DNA of 64,000 bases from an uncultured Mailhella sp. GTDB taxonomy: Bacteria; Desulfobacterota; Desulfovibrionia; Desulfovibrionales; Desulfovibrionaceae. Of this stretch, positions 50,980 through 60,035 are shown piece after piece. Location of the stretch: assembly GCF_963931295.1 (NCBI RefSeq), contig NZ_OZ007001.1, positions 1-64,000 on the forward strand, written 5' to 3'. The notes beneath the pieces were generated by a model that saw only the letters and a program-made list of their open reading frames with translations, had not been told where the DNA came from and made no database searches. Numbering within the stretch: the first letter of the stretch is position 1; every line of letters starts with the position of its first letter. Position numbers and translations under genes: made by a program.

Positions 50980-51993
50980 ATGACATCCTTTCGCGCTCCT
51001 CTGGTCATGCTGCTTTCTCTCGCCCTGGGCGCAGCTCTGATACTGGCCATGCTCTCCGGCGACTACGATCTCACGGCCGGCAACGTGGCGGACGTTCTTG
51101 CCGCGCATCTCGGTCTTGGCGACGGTTCGGCCTCGAAAATGCACGACGTCATCGTGTGGCGCATCCGTCTCCCACGGCTGCTGCTTGCCGTCATGACGGG
51201 CATGGCCATGGCCGTTTCCGGCACGGTGTATCAGGGGTGCTTCCGCAATCCGCTGGTGGAGCCGTACATTCTCGGAGTGTCGGCCGGAGCCTCCTGCGGC
51301 GCGGCGCTGGCCATCGTCTTTCCCATGATGTTTCCCAACGGACAGACGGCCGCTTTTCTCGGCGGCATGGCCGCCGTGACGCTCTCTTTTCTTCTGGCCC
51401 GCAACCGCGGCGAAACCCCGCCCGTCACGCTGGTGCTCTCCGGCATCATTGTGGGGTCGCTCTTCTCCGCAGTGCTCGGCATCATGAAGTACCTCGCTTC
51501 CGACGTGGAGCTTCGGGAAATCACCTTCTGGATGATGGGCGGATTCTATTACGCCAACTGGCGCGACGTGACCGTCACGGCCTGCGCAGTGCTGCCCTGC
51601 CTTATTGTCATCGCCGCTCTGGCGTGGAAGCTCAATCTGCTTTCGCTGGGAGACGAGGAAGCCCGCAGCCTCGGCATTCATCCCGACCGGGTGCGCGTCG
51701 TCTTCCTTGTGCTGGCCACGCTGGCCGCATCGGTATGCGTTTCCGCCGTGGGCATCATCGCCTGGGTGGGCCTCATGATGCCGCACGCCGCGCGCATGAT
51801 GTTCGGCCCGGACAACCGCTGGGTCATTCCCGGCTCGGCCCTGCTCGGCGCGCTGTACATGCTGCTGTGCGACACGCTGGCCCGCACGCTGACGGGAACG
51901 GAAATTCCCATCGCCATCATCACGTCCATCGTCGGAGCGCCCTACCTTCTGTGGCTGCTCCGCGCCAAGGGGAGGGAACTCTATGGCGCGTAA
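50980..51993 (+). CDS. FecCD-type ABC permease
   Basis: 337 residues from ATG 50980 (GAG 6 bases upstream); ATG 50908 is an alternative start. Nine to ten helices with WRIRLPRLLLAVMTGMAMAV, GTVYQGCFRNPLVEPYILGV, SLGIHPDRVRV, WVGLMMPHAARMMFGPDNRW, as in BtuC/FecCD. It overlaps the ATPase gene by 11 bases. Confidence 0.9.
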   Translation: MTSFRAPLVMLLSLALGAALILAMLSGDYDLTAGNVADVLAAHLGLGDGSASKMHDVIVWRIRLPRLLLAVMTGMAMAVSGTVYQGCFRNPLVEPYILGVSAGASCGAALAIVFPMMFPNGQTAAFLGGMAAVTLSFLLARNRGETPPVTLVLSGIIVGSLFSAVLGIMKYLASDVELREITFWMMGGFYYANWRDVTVTACAVLPCLIVIAALAWKLNLLSLGDEEARSLGIHPDRVRVVFLVLATLAASVCVSAVGIIAWVGLMMPHAARMMFGPDNRWVIPGSALLGALYMLLCDTLARTLTGTEIPIAIITSIVGAPYLLWLLRAKGRELYGA

Positions 51994-52924
51994 GCTCTCC
52001 GCCGCCTGCGCCGCCGGGCGGGGCGTCTCCTCCCATGCCGAAGACTTCCTCCTGTTCCATCGCGGAGCGCAGCAGGGATTTTTTCACCGGCTCAAACATC
52101 TTTTCCAGACGGAAGAGCCTGCCGTACAGGCTGCGTCCGCCGCATCGGACGAAGACTGCGCGCTCGACATCCGCAATCTTTCCTTTGCCTACGCCGGAGC
52201 TCCCGTGCTTCACGACGTCAGTCTTCGCGTCCGTCCCGGGCAGATATGCGGACTGCTTGGCCCCAACGGCAGCGGCAAGTCCACGCTTTTCCGCTGCTGC
52301 ATGGGCTTTCTTCATCCCCAGGAGGGACAGGTCCACGTCAAGGGCGTGAACATTGCGCATATGAGCCCTGCAAAGCTCGCGCGTCACGTGGCCTACGTTC
52401 CGCAGGAGCACAGACTGCCCTTTCCCTTTCTCGTGCGCGACATGGTGCTCATGGGCCGTTCGCCCCACATGAACGGCTGGTTCCGCCTAAGCGAAGAAGA
52501 CCGGAACATTGCCGAAGACGTCATGCGCCGCATCGGCATCGAGCCCCTGGCCGAGGCCGCCTGCAATCAGCTTTCCGGCGGACAGCGCCAGCTCGTGCTC
52601 ATAGCCCGCGCCATGGCGCAGAAAACGCCGCTCATCCTTCTGGATGAACCCACCAGCGCTCTGGACTTCAGCAATCAGCTTGCGGTATGGAAAGTGCTGC
52701 GCGAAGTGGCCGACGAAGGCGTGGCCATTCTGGTCTGCTGTCACGACCCGAACCACATTCTCTGGTTCTGCGACACGGCCGCCGTGCTGACGCGCGGCCG
52801 CATCTTCTCTCAGGGGCCCGTGCATGAGGCCGTGACCGAAACGGTGCTCCAGCACATTTACGGCCCGCAATGCGTGCGCATTTCCGCAGGCGCCGTGGAC
52901 ATGGTGTGCCCGCGCCGCTCATGA
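51983..52924 (+). CDS. FecE/BtuD-type ABC ATPase with N-terminal extension
   Basis: 313 residues. Walker A GPNGSGKST, signature QLSGGQRQLVLIARA, Walker B LILLDEPTSALD, H-loop CCHDPNH. About 57 residues precede the first strand (ALDIRNLSFAYAGAPVLHDV), more than usual. It energises the permease at 50980. A separate ribosome site for the following FmdE gene suggests one operon of four genes. Confidence 0.88.
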   Translation: MARKLSAACAAGRGVSSHAEDFLLFHRGAQQGFFHRLKHLFQTEEPAVQAASAASDEDCALDIRNLSFAYAGAPVLHDVSLRVRPGQICGLLGPNGSGKSTLFRCCMGFLHPQEGQVHVKGVNIAHMSPAKLARHVAYVPQEHRLPFPFLVRDMVLMGRSPHMNGWFRLSEEDRNIAEDVMRRIGIEPLAEAACNQLSGGQRQLVLIARAMAQKTPLILLDEPTSALDFSNQLAVWKVLREVADEGVAILVCCHDPNHILWFCDTAAVLTRGRIFSQGPVHEAVTETVLQHIYGPQCVRISAGAVDMVCPRRS

Positions 52925-52959
52925 CGCCCGCCCCCACGCTGAAAAGACAAGGAGACATC

Positions 52960-53616
52960 ATGTACGCTTCAGGCATTACTCAGGAACTCATAGACAAGGC
53001 CGTGGCCTTTCACGGTCACACCTGCCCCGGCATCAGCCTCGGCATCCGGGTTGCCGCTTGGGCCATGCAGCATTTCGGCACCGCGGCCGACGAGGAAATC
53101 GTGACCGTCACGGAAACGGACATGTGCGCGGTGGACGCCATTCAGGCGCTGGTAGGATGCACGTTCGGCAAGGGCAATCTCATCTTCCGCGACAGGGGCA
53201 AGGTGGCCTTCACCTTCTTTCGCCGCAGCGACAACAAGAGCGCGCGCCTTGTCCAGATTCTGCGCAACGACGCCATTTCCCGCCGTTCGCAGGAAATACG
53301 CAACGCGCTGAGCGCCGAAAATCTTTCGGAAGAAGACCGCACCCGGCTGGAGCTTGAACGGGAGCAGCTGCGGCAAAAAAGCATGGAGCAGATTCTCTCC
53401 CTGCCCTTCGAGGAACTTTTCTCCGTGGGAGAAGCCCGCTGCGACATGCCGCACACGGCACGACGCCTGCCGACCATTGTCTGCGAATCCTGCGGCGAAG
53501 GCGTCATGGCCTCGCGCATCAGGGAAATCAACGGACGAAAGCTCTGCATCGACTGCGCTGAGCAGGAAGAGAGGGGCGATCTGCATCAGGGCTTCGGACA
53601 GACGTGTTGTCGATAA
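52960..53616 (+). CDS. FmdE family protein
   Basis: 218 residues from ATG 52960, AAGGAG 6 bases upstream. The conserved AFHGHTCPGISLGIRVAAWA, TETDMCAVDAIQALVGCTFG KGNLIF and a C-terminal zinc ribbon (CESCGEGVMASRI...CIDCAEQEE) define FmdE (formylmethanofuran dehydrogenase subunit E-like). The full HGHxCPG site is present here, unlike the fusion at 39142. It is the last gene of a FecBCD-type transport operon; association with molybdenum/tungsten handling is inferred. Confidence 0.85.
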   Translation: MYASGITQELIDKAVAFHGHTCPGISLGIRVAAWAMQHFGTAADEEIVTVTETDMCAVDAIQALVGCTFGKGNLIFRDRGKVAFTFFRRSDNKSARLVQILRNDAISRRSQEIRNALSAENLSEEDRTRLELEREQLRQKSMEQILSLPFEELFSVGEARCDMPHTARRLPTIVCESCGEGVMASRIREINGRKLCIDCAEQEERGDLHQGFGQTCCR

Positions 53617-53786
53617 CGCTTTTTCTGAGAAAACGGGCGGCACCGCGCGTGCCGCTCCAGCACGCAAACGTTCAGCCATCACAAACAGAGCACTCCGCCG
53701 TGCCGGACCCCGGTCGGTCGACATCGACCGCCAGCATCCGCGAGTCTTCGGCTCGGTCCGGAAAGCGCGCTTTGGCCAATCCGCCT

Positions 53787-54203
53787 CTAGTTTTTTGAGG
53801 AAGCTCCGAGCTTCTTTTCCAGCGCGCGTGCCACGGGAACATCCGCAGGAAGCAGGCCCGGAAGCTCGGCAAGTTCCTGCACGGGAACCCAGCGCATGTC
53901 GTCATGTACCGTGAGTGCAATCTCGCCTTGCCAGGAAAGCACCCGATACACGCTGAGATGCACGATGCCGAAGTCGTAATCGTGACTGTTCTCCGCAAGA
54001 TATTCCCCGATCTTCGCTTCGATGCGCAGCTCTTCCCTAAGCTCGCGGGCCAGACACTGCTCCGGCGTTTCTCCGGCCTCCAGCTTGCCGCCGGGAAACT
54101 CCCAGCTTCCGGGGCAGCTCATGAAGGGCGCGCGCCGCATGACAAGAATACGGCCGTTTTCAAAAAACACCCCTCCCATGACTTCCTTGATGACTTTTTC
54201 CAT
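53787..54203 (-). CDS. mutT: MutT-like NUDIX hydrolase
   Basis: 138 residues from ATG 54203 with AAGGAG 5 bases upstream. NUDIX box GGKLEAGETPEQCLARELRE followed by ELRIE is complete, with WEFPGGK before it, as in 8-oxo-dGTP diphosphatases. It cleans the nucleotide pool of oxidised dGTP. Confidence 0.85.
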   Translation of the reverse strand: MEKVIKEVMGGVFFENGRILVMRRAPFMSCPGSWEFPGGKLEAGETPEQCLARELREELRIEAKIGEYLAENSHDYDFGIVHLSVYRVLSWQGEIALTVHDDMRWVPVQELAELPGLLPADVPVARALEKKLGASSKN

Positions 54204-54256
54204 ATGTTCTCCTTGCAGCAATATTCCGACGCGTCTCTCCCTCGCCTAGCTACGTC

Positions 54257-55642
54257 TTACCGGACGCCAGCGGACGCCTGCATGCTTCTCTCCCGTCTGC
54301 GAATCGTCAGAAGGTAGCACACGCTGATGTACACAGCGCAGATGGTGCAGGTGACAGGTTCACAGAGCCACACGCCCATATATCCCATGGCCGGCACCAC
54401 AAACAGCGCAAACAGCACATTGCCCGACAGCTCAAGCGCGCCCTCTCCCAGGCTGAACAGCCGACCGCCCATGCCCTGCAACGCGCATCGCAGCACAATA
54501 AGCACGGCTATGCCGGTATAGAACGGCGCGTCCACGCGAAGATACAGGCTTCCCGCCCGGATGACCTCGGCGCTGTCGCTTCCCGTAACAAGATGCACCA
54601 GCGGTTCCGCCAGAAACCACACCACCACGTTCACGCCCGCCACCCAGGCCAGCGCCAGAAGCACGGCATGACGCACGCCGGTTTTCGCCCGCTTCCACTG
54701 TCCTGCGCCGATGTTCTGGCTTGCAAAAGTGGAAGCCGCCACGCCGAGCGTTCCGAGCGCCAGCATGAATACGCTGTGAAAACGCCTTGCCGCCGCATAT
54801 CCGGCCACTGTGGCCGTTCCAAGATCATTGATGGCCGACTGGAGGATCATAATGCCTATGTCCACAAAGCACATCATGAATCCCATGGAAAGTCCGGTTC
54901 CCAGCATCTCGCCGAGCATGCGACCGTCGGGCAGCAGACGGGACATCCGGGAAGACGCCCGTGCGCTCACCCGTCCTCCGGGGCGCAGCTCCGGGCAGCG
55001 GGCGACCATGTAGGCAAGACACAGCAGCACGGAGCAGCCCTCGGAAATCACCGTGGCCACGGCCGCACCGGAAACGCCGAAGCCGAGAACTGCCACGAGA
55101 AGAAGATCCAGAGCAATATTGCCCGCAGCAGCAACCAGAAGAAACATGAGCGGCATGAAGCTGTTGCCCACGCCCCGGAGCAGACCGGCAAGCATGTTGT
55201 AGGCAAGCAGCACGGGCATGCCGAGAAAAATGACGCGCAGATACGCCGACGCCAGCGGAAGCGCATCGGGCGGAGTGCGCAGAGCCCGCAACAGAGATTC
55301 CGCGCCGAAAAGCCCTGCCGCCATGACCAGAAGCGACATGCCGGCCCACAGCCACAGCGCCGCAGTCACGGCTCTGCCGAGCTCGCCCGCGTTCCTACCG
55401 CCGTAACAGCGGGCAATCACCAGCGAGCAGCCGTTGGATATGCCGGACGAAAGTCCGACCACCACAATGTACACGGCCACGGTGCAGCCGAGTGCGGCAA
55501 GCGCGGCATCGCCGAGCACATGGCTCACCACCGCAAGGTCGGCCATCTGATATCCCTGCTGGAACACATTGCCGAGAAACACGGGCAGGGCAAACCACAA
55601 CATGCCCTTGAGAGGGCTGCCCTGGGTAAGATCTATCTTCAT
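54257..55642 (-). CDS. MATE family efflux protein
   Basis: 461 residues from ATG 55642; the frame runs upstream through the 5S rRNA and is not coding there. About 12 helices with LTQGSPLKGMLWFALPVFLG, FQQGYQMADLAVVSHVLGDA, LRGVGNSFMPLMFLLVAAAG and RCYGGRNAGELGRAV. The family exports cationic drugs or metabolites in exchange for Na+ or H+. It begins just after the 5S terminator. Confidence 0.9.
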   Translation of the reverse strand: MKIDLTQGSPLKGMLWFALPVFLGNVFQQGYQMADLAVVSHVLGDAALAALGCTVAVYIVVVGLSSGISNGCSLVIARCYGGRNAGELGRAVTAALWLWAGMSLLVMAAGLFGAESLLRALRTPPDALPLASAYLRVIFLGMPVLLAYNMLAGLLRGVGNSFMPLMFLLVAAAGNIALDLLLVAVLGFGVSGAAVATVISEGCSVLLCLAYMVARCPELRPGGRVSARASSRMSRLLPDGRMLGEMLGTGLSMGFMMCFVDIGIMILQSAINDLGTATVAGYAAARRFHSVFMLALGTLGVAASTFASQNIGAGQWKRAKTGVRHAVLLALAWVAGVNVVVWFLAEPLVHLVTGSDSAEVIRAGSLYLRVDAPFYTGIAVLIVLRCALQGMGGRLFSLGEGALELSGNVLFALFVVPAMGYMGVWLCEPVTCTICAVYISVCYLLTIRRRERSMQASAGVR

Positions 55643-55663
55643 AAAACAGGCCGTATAAAAGAA

Positions 55664-55691
55664 AAGCCCCTGCGGAATTCCACAGGGGCTT
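55664..55691 (-). terminator. Terminator of 5S rRNA
   Basis: AAGCCCCTG / CAGGGGCTT, a 9-base stem with a 10-base loop, 8 bases after the 5S end; the minus strand continues TTTTCTTTTA. Confidence 0.85.
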
Positions 55692-55699
55692 GAAAATAA

Positions 55700-55815
55700 T
55701 GCTGGCATCGGCCTACTTTCCCACGTAAAGATGCGCAGTATCATGGGCGATGAAGCGCTTAACTTCCGAGTTCGGAATGGGATCGGGTGTACCCGCTTCT
55801 CTATGGACACCAGCA
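55700..55815 (-). rRNA. rrf: 5S ribosomal RNA, isolated copy
   Basis: 116 bases on the minus strand, with 5' and 3' ends pairing (TGCTGG...CCAGCA). Contains the conserved CCCGATCCCATTCCGAACTC and GGAAGTTAAGC loops. No 23S or 16S gene is adjacent; the upstream neighbour is a sulfatase-fold protein gene. It has its own promoter and terminator. Confidence 0.93.
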
Positions 55816-55859
55816 AATATGTCCACTGCAATCATGCAGTCAGCGTCAATGTGCTGTTG

Positions 55860-55888
55860 CTTATATCCGAATCTTTCAGCGCTGGCAA
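55860..55888 (-). promoter_or_regulatory. Promoter of 5S rRNA
   Basis: On the minus strand TTGCCA is followed after 17 bases by TATAAG, a near-consensus sigma-70 promoter about 45 bases before the 5S gene. Confidence 0.65.
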
Positions 55889-55947
55889 GTCCTTTTTCGT
55901 CCTCCCGGCCGAAAAACATGCCCGGCGCAAAGTGCAAACCAACCGCC

Positions 55948-57588
55948 CTACTCGTCCCGCTCCGCATATTCCGGCAGCCAGAGGCTTTCGTACACCTTGC
56001 TGTGACTCAGAACTCTCTTGCGCAGCCTGTCGCGGTAATTCGCCTCCGGCTGCACGTCCGACGAAAACACGTTGTAGCCGAAGCCCAGCCGCTCGCCCTG
56101 TACGGAAAAGCCCAGCGCCGTCAGCAGCGTCGGAAAAAGATCAAAATGCGTGATGATGGATCGCACGGGCTTGAGGGTGGCGTCCCGCTGCAGGGAACAG
56201 AGCACATACCGTCCCTTCACGTGCTTGAGCTCCACATTGTCCATCTCGGCCATTCTGGTCTGATGATCGCCCATGACGAGAATGACGAACTTTTCTTCCC
56301 AGCCCTTGTCGCGAATATGCCTGAGCAGCCGCTCCACCTGAGAAAGGGAACACTTCACATAGCCGGACCAGTTTTCCGAAAAGCCTTCATCCACGCACGG
56401 CGGGGAAAGAAAGCCCGGCTCATGGGTGTCCATGGTGGAAAGCGCAAAGCTGAACTTTTTGCCTTCGGCCATGAGCTCGTCGATGCGGGCAATGCTGCGA
56501 TCGACCATGTCGCTGTCGTACATGGCCCAGGTGTTCATGGTGGCGGGATCCACGTGCTTTTTCTCTATCCAGTCTTCCTTGCCCATGAATTCCTGATAGC
56601 CGTGACTGAGAAAAAACTTGTTCAGCCCGGAAAACACGCCGCTTGAGCCGTTGTAGTATACGTTGTGATAACCGTCGGCCTTGAGATAATCGCCGAGGCA
56701 AACGGCTCCGGGCAGATAGCGGTCCAGCGCCCATCCGGTAAGGTTGCCGCTGAGAATGGAAATGGACTTGAGCGGAATGCCGCACTGCGACGCCACAATG
56801 CCGCCGATGGTGAAATCCGCCCCGGGCATCTGATCAATGCGCAGATCGGGCGTTTCGATGGAAGGACGCAGCGGAGCAAGCAGATCTTCCCCCATGACGT
56901 CGCTTCTGCCGAAGGTGTCCTCAATGCTCTCGCAATAGATGATGATGAGATTTTTCGTGCCCGTGCCGGAAACATTCACCGTTCTGGGGTCAATGTACGC
57001 GCCTTCGGTGTAAAAATCGCCGAGCACGGCCTGTTCCTGAAAGAAGGTAAAGAAGTTCACATAGAACATGGAATACAGCAGAATGCCGAACCATATGCCG
57101 GCAAGCCGCCATCCGCCGGAGAGCCAGTGAACGACGCGGGCCGGAAAACGGGCCAGGCGTCCGGCAAGCCCCGCGGCTCCGGCGGCGGAAATCACGAGCG
57201 CCGCCACCACGATCCAGCGCACCGCGACGAAGGCGTCGTCGATGAACGTACCGGGCACGATGAACCACAGAGCCACAAACGCCAGACAGACCGCCGCAAA
57301 CAAAAGTCCCGGCTTTTCCTGCCTGCGCACCGCCGCTTCCCGCAGAAAGGCAAAGGTAAGGGCGCACAGCACGGCATTGCGCACATGCCAGAGAAAGACA
57401 TGAATGAAGTCTCCCGGCATGGTCACGATGTTGTCCTTCATGAGCTGCATGTGGAACAGCACCTGATTGATGGTCACCTCGTCGAACTCCCGCTTCGACA
57501 TGACAAGAAAGGCAACCGTGAAGCACACCAGAAAGAACGAGAGGAACGAGCGGACAAAACGGAATGGAACCGTCCGGACAATGGGCAT
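55948..57588 (-). CDS. Membrane phosphoglycerol/phosphoethanolamine transferase (OpgB/LtaS-like)
   Basis: 546 residues. Four to five helices in the first 175 residues, then a periplasmic alkaline phosphatase-fold domain: NLIIIYCESIEDTFGRSD, IGGIVASQCGIPLKSISILS (nucleophile region), DYLKADGYHNVYYNG, STMDTHEPGF, VLVMGDHQTRM. The ASQCGIP motif is as in OpgB/MdoB, which adds phosphoglycerol to osmoregulated glucans. The exact acceptor is not known. Confidence 0.8.
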   Translation of the reverse strand: MPIVRTVPFRFVRSFLSFFLVCFTVAFLVMSKREFDEVTINQVLFHMQLMKDNIVTMPGDFIHVFLWHVRNAVLCALTFAFLREAAVRRQEKPGLLFAAVCLAFVALWFIVPGTFIDDAFVAVRWIVVAALVISAAGAAGLAGRLARFPARVVHWLSGGWRLAGIWFGILLYSMFYVNFFTFFQEQAVLGDFYTEGAYIDPRTVNVSGTGTKNLIIIYCESIEDTFGRSDVMGEDLLAPLRPSIETPDLRIDQMPGADFTIGGIVASQCGIPLKSISILSGNLTGWALDRYLPGAVCLGDYLKADGYHNVYYNGSSGVFSGLNKFFLSHGYQEFMGKEDWIEKKHVDPATMNTWAMYDSDMVDRSIARIDELMAEGKKFSFALSTMDTHEPGFLSPPCVDEGFSENWSGYVKCSLSQVERLLRHIRDKGWEEKFVILVMGDHQTRMAEMDNVELKHVKGRYVLCSLQRDATLKPVRSIITHFDLFPTLLTALGFSVQGERLGFGYNVFSSDVQPEANYRDRLRKRVLSHSKVYESLWLPEYAERDE

Positions 57589-57656
57589 GACGCTATCCCG
57601 TGGCTGAAGTAAGCCCCCGATCCGATGCAGGGGCAGTTCCTTTTAAGCAAAAAAAA

Positions 57657-57676
57657 GAGGCTGTGTAAACAGCCTC
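57657..57676 (-). terminator. Terminator of tRNA-Lys pair
   Basis: GAGGCTGT / ACAGCCTC stem with loop GTAA; the minus strand continues into eight Ts. Confidence 0.85.
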
Positions 57677-57687
57677 ATAAAGTCACA

Positions 57688-57763
<76 letters not shown>

Positions 57764-57818
57764 ATGTGGACAGAAAAATCTGCCTGATGCGTCTCGAAGG
57801 AAAAATCCGTCTTTAGTA

Positions 57819-57894
<76 letters not shown>

Positions 57895-58007
57895 ATACGC
57901 TCGACGTAGGTGTGTTTATAGGGGAAACGACCCCACTCGTCAAGCATTTTTCCTTCAAAAAATTATTTTTTTGATTCTATTATAGAATATCAATTAGTTT
58001 CAAATGG

Positions 58008-58487
58008 TTACTTCTTCTTTGCCGAAGCGTGAAGTCTGCACAGCCCAAGGCCGCGCATCAGCCGCCGGATGATGTGAACCAATGTCATGGCGCAGACTAT
58101 GCCTGCCGCGATGGCTGCGGCAAGCAGCAGCGTGTACAGAATCTGCTGCGCAAAGGCGTTCCACTCTCCGCTCACGGCAAAGCTCATGGAGCGATACAGC
58201 GACGCGCCGGGCACCATGGGAATGGCGGCAGGCACCAGAAACACGGTGGTCGGCGTTTTTTTGAGGCGGGCCAGCGGCTCGGCGTACAAAGTAAAGCAGG
58301 CCGACGCCAGAAAGAAGCGTATCACATCGCTTTCATACCACGCGCCGAGGGCAAGATACGCCGCCCATCCCACCAGACCGCCGAGTCCGGCCCAGAAGAG
58401 TCTGGCGGACTGCACATTGAAAAGAACCGCAAAGCCGAGCGCGCCGGTAAAAGCCGTGACGAGCTGAATAATCCATTCGGTCATCAT
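58008..58487 (-). CDS. Threonine/serine exporter, ThrE C-terminal type
   Basis: 159 residues, about five helices. FTGALGFAVLFNVQSARLFW, FLASACFTLYAEPLARLKKT and VFLVPAAIPMVPGASLYRSM match the ThrE_2/DUF3815 half of split threonine/serine exporters. Pairs with the upstream gene, 9 bases away. Confidence 0.88.
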   Translation of the reverse strand: MMTEWIIQLVTAFTGALGFAVLFNVQSARLFWAGLGGLVGWAAYLALGAWYESDVIRFFLASACFTLYAEPLARLKKTPTTVFLVPAAIPMVPGASLYRSMSFAVSGEWNAFAQQILYTLLLAAAIAAGIVCAMTLVHIIRRLMRGLGLCRLHASAKKK

Positions 58488-58496
58488 CGTCGAACC

Positions 58497-59300
58497 TCAC
58501 CAGATAAGCGTAGGCAGCGCAAAGCCGAATGCAATGAGCGCGGCAAGCACAAAGGCGTTGCAGAAGCCCAGCAGCGCCGACAGGGTATCGCCGTTGAACA
58601 CGTCGCGGATGGAGTTTGTCAGCTGCATGCCCGGAATAAGCAGCATGATGTTGCCGATGCTGATCTTTTCCGCCGAATCGCCGAGCCCGCAGGACACGAA
58701 GAAGAGCGCCAGGCAGCCGCCCGCAAACGACCACAGCACCGCCGCCACCGTGGACGGAAGTTCCAGCAGGCGGGAAACAGAATCCATATACTTTAAAAAC
58801 AGGCCGATGACGGCAGAAGCCGCGGCGTCGAGCCAGGAGCCGCCGAAAAACAGCGTGAACGACGCGGAAATAAGCGCATGAATGGCCAGCATGACGGCAA
58901 ACGAATACTGAGGCGTTCCCGTGCATATTTTTTCAAGTTCGTCTTCGACCACCTCGAACAGCGGCATTTCTTCGCAGATGCGCCGGGAAAGCGCGTTGAG
59001 TCTGGCCAGCTTGAAAAGATCGTATTTGGTGGACGTGATGCGTCTGGTCTGGGTGACGGAGCCGAACATGGGCGAATACACGGTGACCACAATGGCCGAG
59101 GTAATGGTGAACACATCCACCTTTTCCGCGCCGTAGGCCAGGCAGATGCGCCGGACGCTGTCTTCCACGCGACTGACCTCCGCACCGCTGATGAGCATTG
59201 CCTCGCCGATGTTCAGGGCGTTGAACAGAAATTCGCGCGCGTAGTCCAGGGAAGAGGAATGCTGCAGCGCGACCTGTTCCGCCAGATAGTATTTCGCCAT
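58497..59300 (-). CDS. Threonine/serine exporter, ThrE N-terminal type
   Basis: 267 residues. The soluble front (NIGEAMLISGAEVSRVEDSV; VDVFTITSAIVVTVYSP) and helices with LLIPGMQLTNSIRDVFNGDT are typical of ThrE/DUF1212. The two halves together form the exporter. Confidence 0.9.
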   Translation of the reverse strand: MAKYYLAEQVALQHSSSLDYAREFLFNALNIGEAMLISGAEVSRVEDSVRRICLAYGAEKVDVFTITSAIVVTVYSPMFGSVTQTRRITSTKYDLFKLARLNALSRRICEEMPLFEVVEDELEKICTGTPQYSFAVMLAIHALISASFTLFFGGSWLDAAASAVIGLFLKYMDSVSRLLELPSTVAAVLWSFAGGCLALFFVSCGLGDSAEKISIGNIMLLIPGMQLTNSIRDVFNGDTLSALLGFCNAFVLAALIAFGFALPTLIW

Positions 59301-59538
59301 AGTTAAACCGTCGCTTCAAGGAATTCAGGAAGGGGGGAGAATGCTTTTCGTCCGGCACCAAAGATCTGCGCACGGACACGTCCGGCAAGAGCTATAAAAA
59401 ACGGCCGCAGGGCTTGTCAATGGGGGGGGCGAAACCCCGCGCCCAACGCCCGGAAACAAAGCTTCCGGCAGACTTCGCCGTCCTGATGCCCTGCCCGTCG
59501 CACTCCAGGCCTGCGCCTCATTTTTACAGGACAAAAAA

Positions 59539-59566
59539 AAGAGCGTTCCCCGAAAGAAACGCTCTT
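59539..59566 (-). terminator. Terminator of tpiA-secG
   Basis: AAGAGCGTT / AACGCTCTT stem with a 10-base loop, followed on the minus strand by a T-run (complement of ACAAAAAAAA). Confidence 0.88.
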
Positions 59567-59587
59567 TTGCCGGAAAACCGGAAACTT

Positions 59588-60019
59588 CTACTTGGCGGCT
59601 TCGGCCGGAGCCGCAGGCTGCTCGGCAGCGGGCTGTTCGGCGGCAGGAGCCTTTTCCGTTTCCGCAGCCGGGGCCTGAGCGGAAGCAGGCGCGGCTTCCG
59701 TCGCCGGAGCGGCGGCAGGCGCAGGTTCGGTCACGGGAGCGGCGGGCACTTCTTCAAACTGAACATCAAGCACGGATTCCTGCGAGGTGCGGGTGGAGCT
59801 CGTCATGATGTTGTAGCCCAGAGAAGTGCAGATAAAGATGACGGCGAGGAAGGTGGTCAGCTTGGCGAGCACGCCGCCCGCGCCGGCGCTGCCGAACACG
59901 GAGCTGTTGCCGCCTCCGCCGAAAATAACGCCCATGCCTTCGCGGCCGGACTGAAGAAGCACCAGCACAACAAGGATGATGCATACGATAACATGAAGAG
60001 TCAGGATGGCTGTCTGCAC
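59588..60019 (-). CDS. secG: SecG with Ala/Pro/Glu-rich C-terminal tail
   Basis: 143 residues. Two helices (LHVIVCIILVVLVLLQSG; VLAKLTTFLAVIFICTSLGY) and the GMGVIFGGGGNSSVFGSAGA loop are characteristic of SecG, part of the SecYEG channel. Residues 90-143 form a low-complexity tail (PAAEQPAAEQPAAPAEAAK) absent from short SecGs. Follows tpiA by 16 bases. Confidence 0.93.
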   Translation of the reverse strand: MQTAILTLHVIVCIILVVLVLLQSGREGMGVIFGGGGNSSVFGSAGAGGVLAKLTTFLAVIFICTSLGYNIMTSSTRTSQESVLDVQFEEVPAAPVTEPAPAAAPATEAAPASAQAPAAETEKAPAAEQPAAEQPAAPAEAAK

Positions 60020-60035
60020 GCGAAATGCTCCTTAA

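Noticed and set aside
54257..55831. Longer MATE protein start at 55831
   Set aside because: The extension runs through the 5S rRNA gene and its terminator; ATG 55642 matches the family start.
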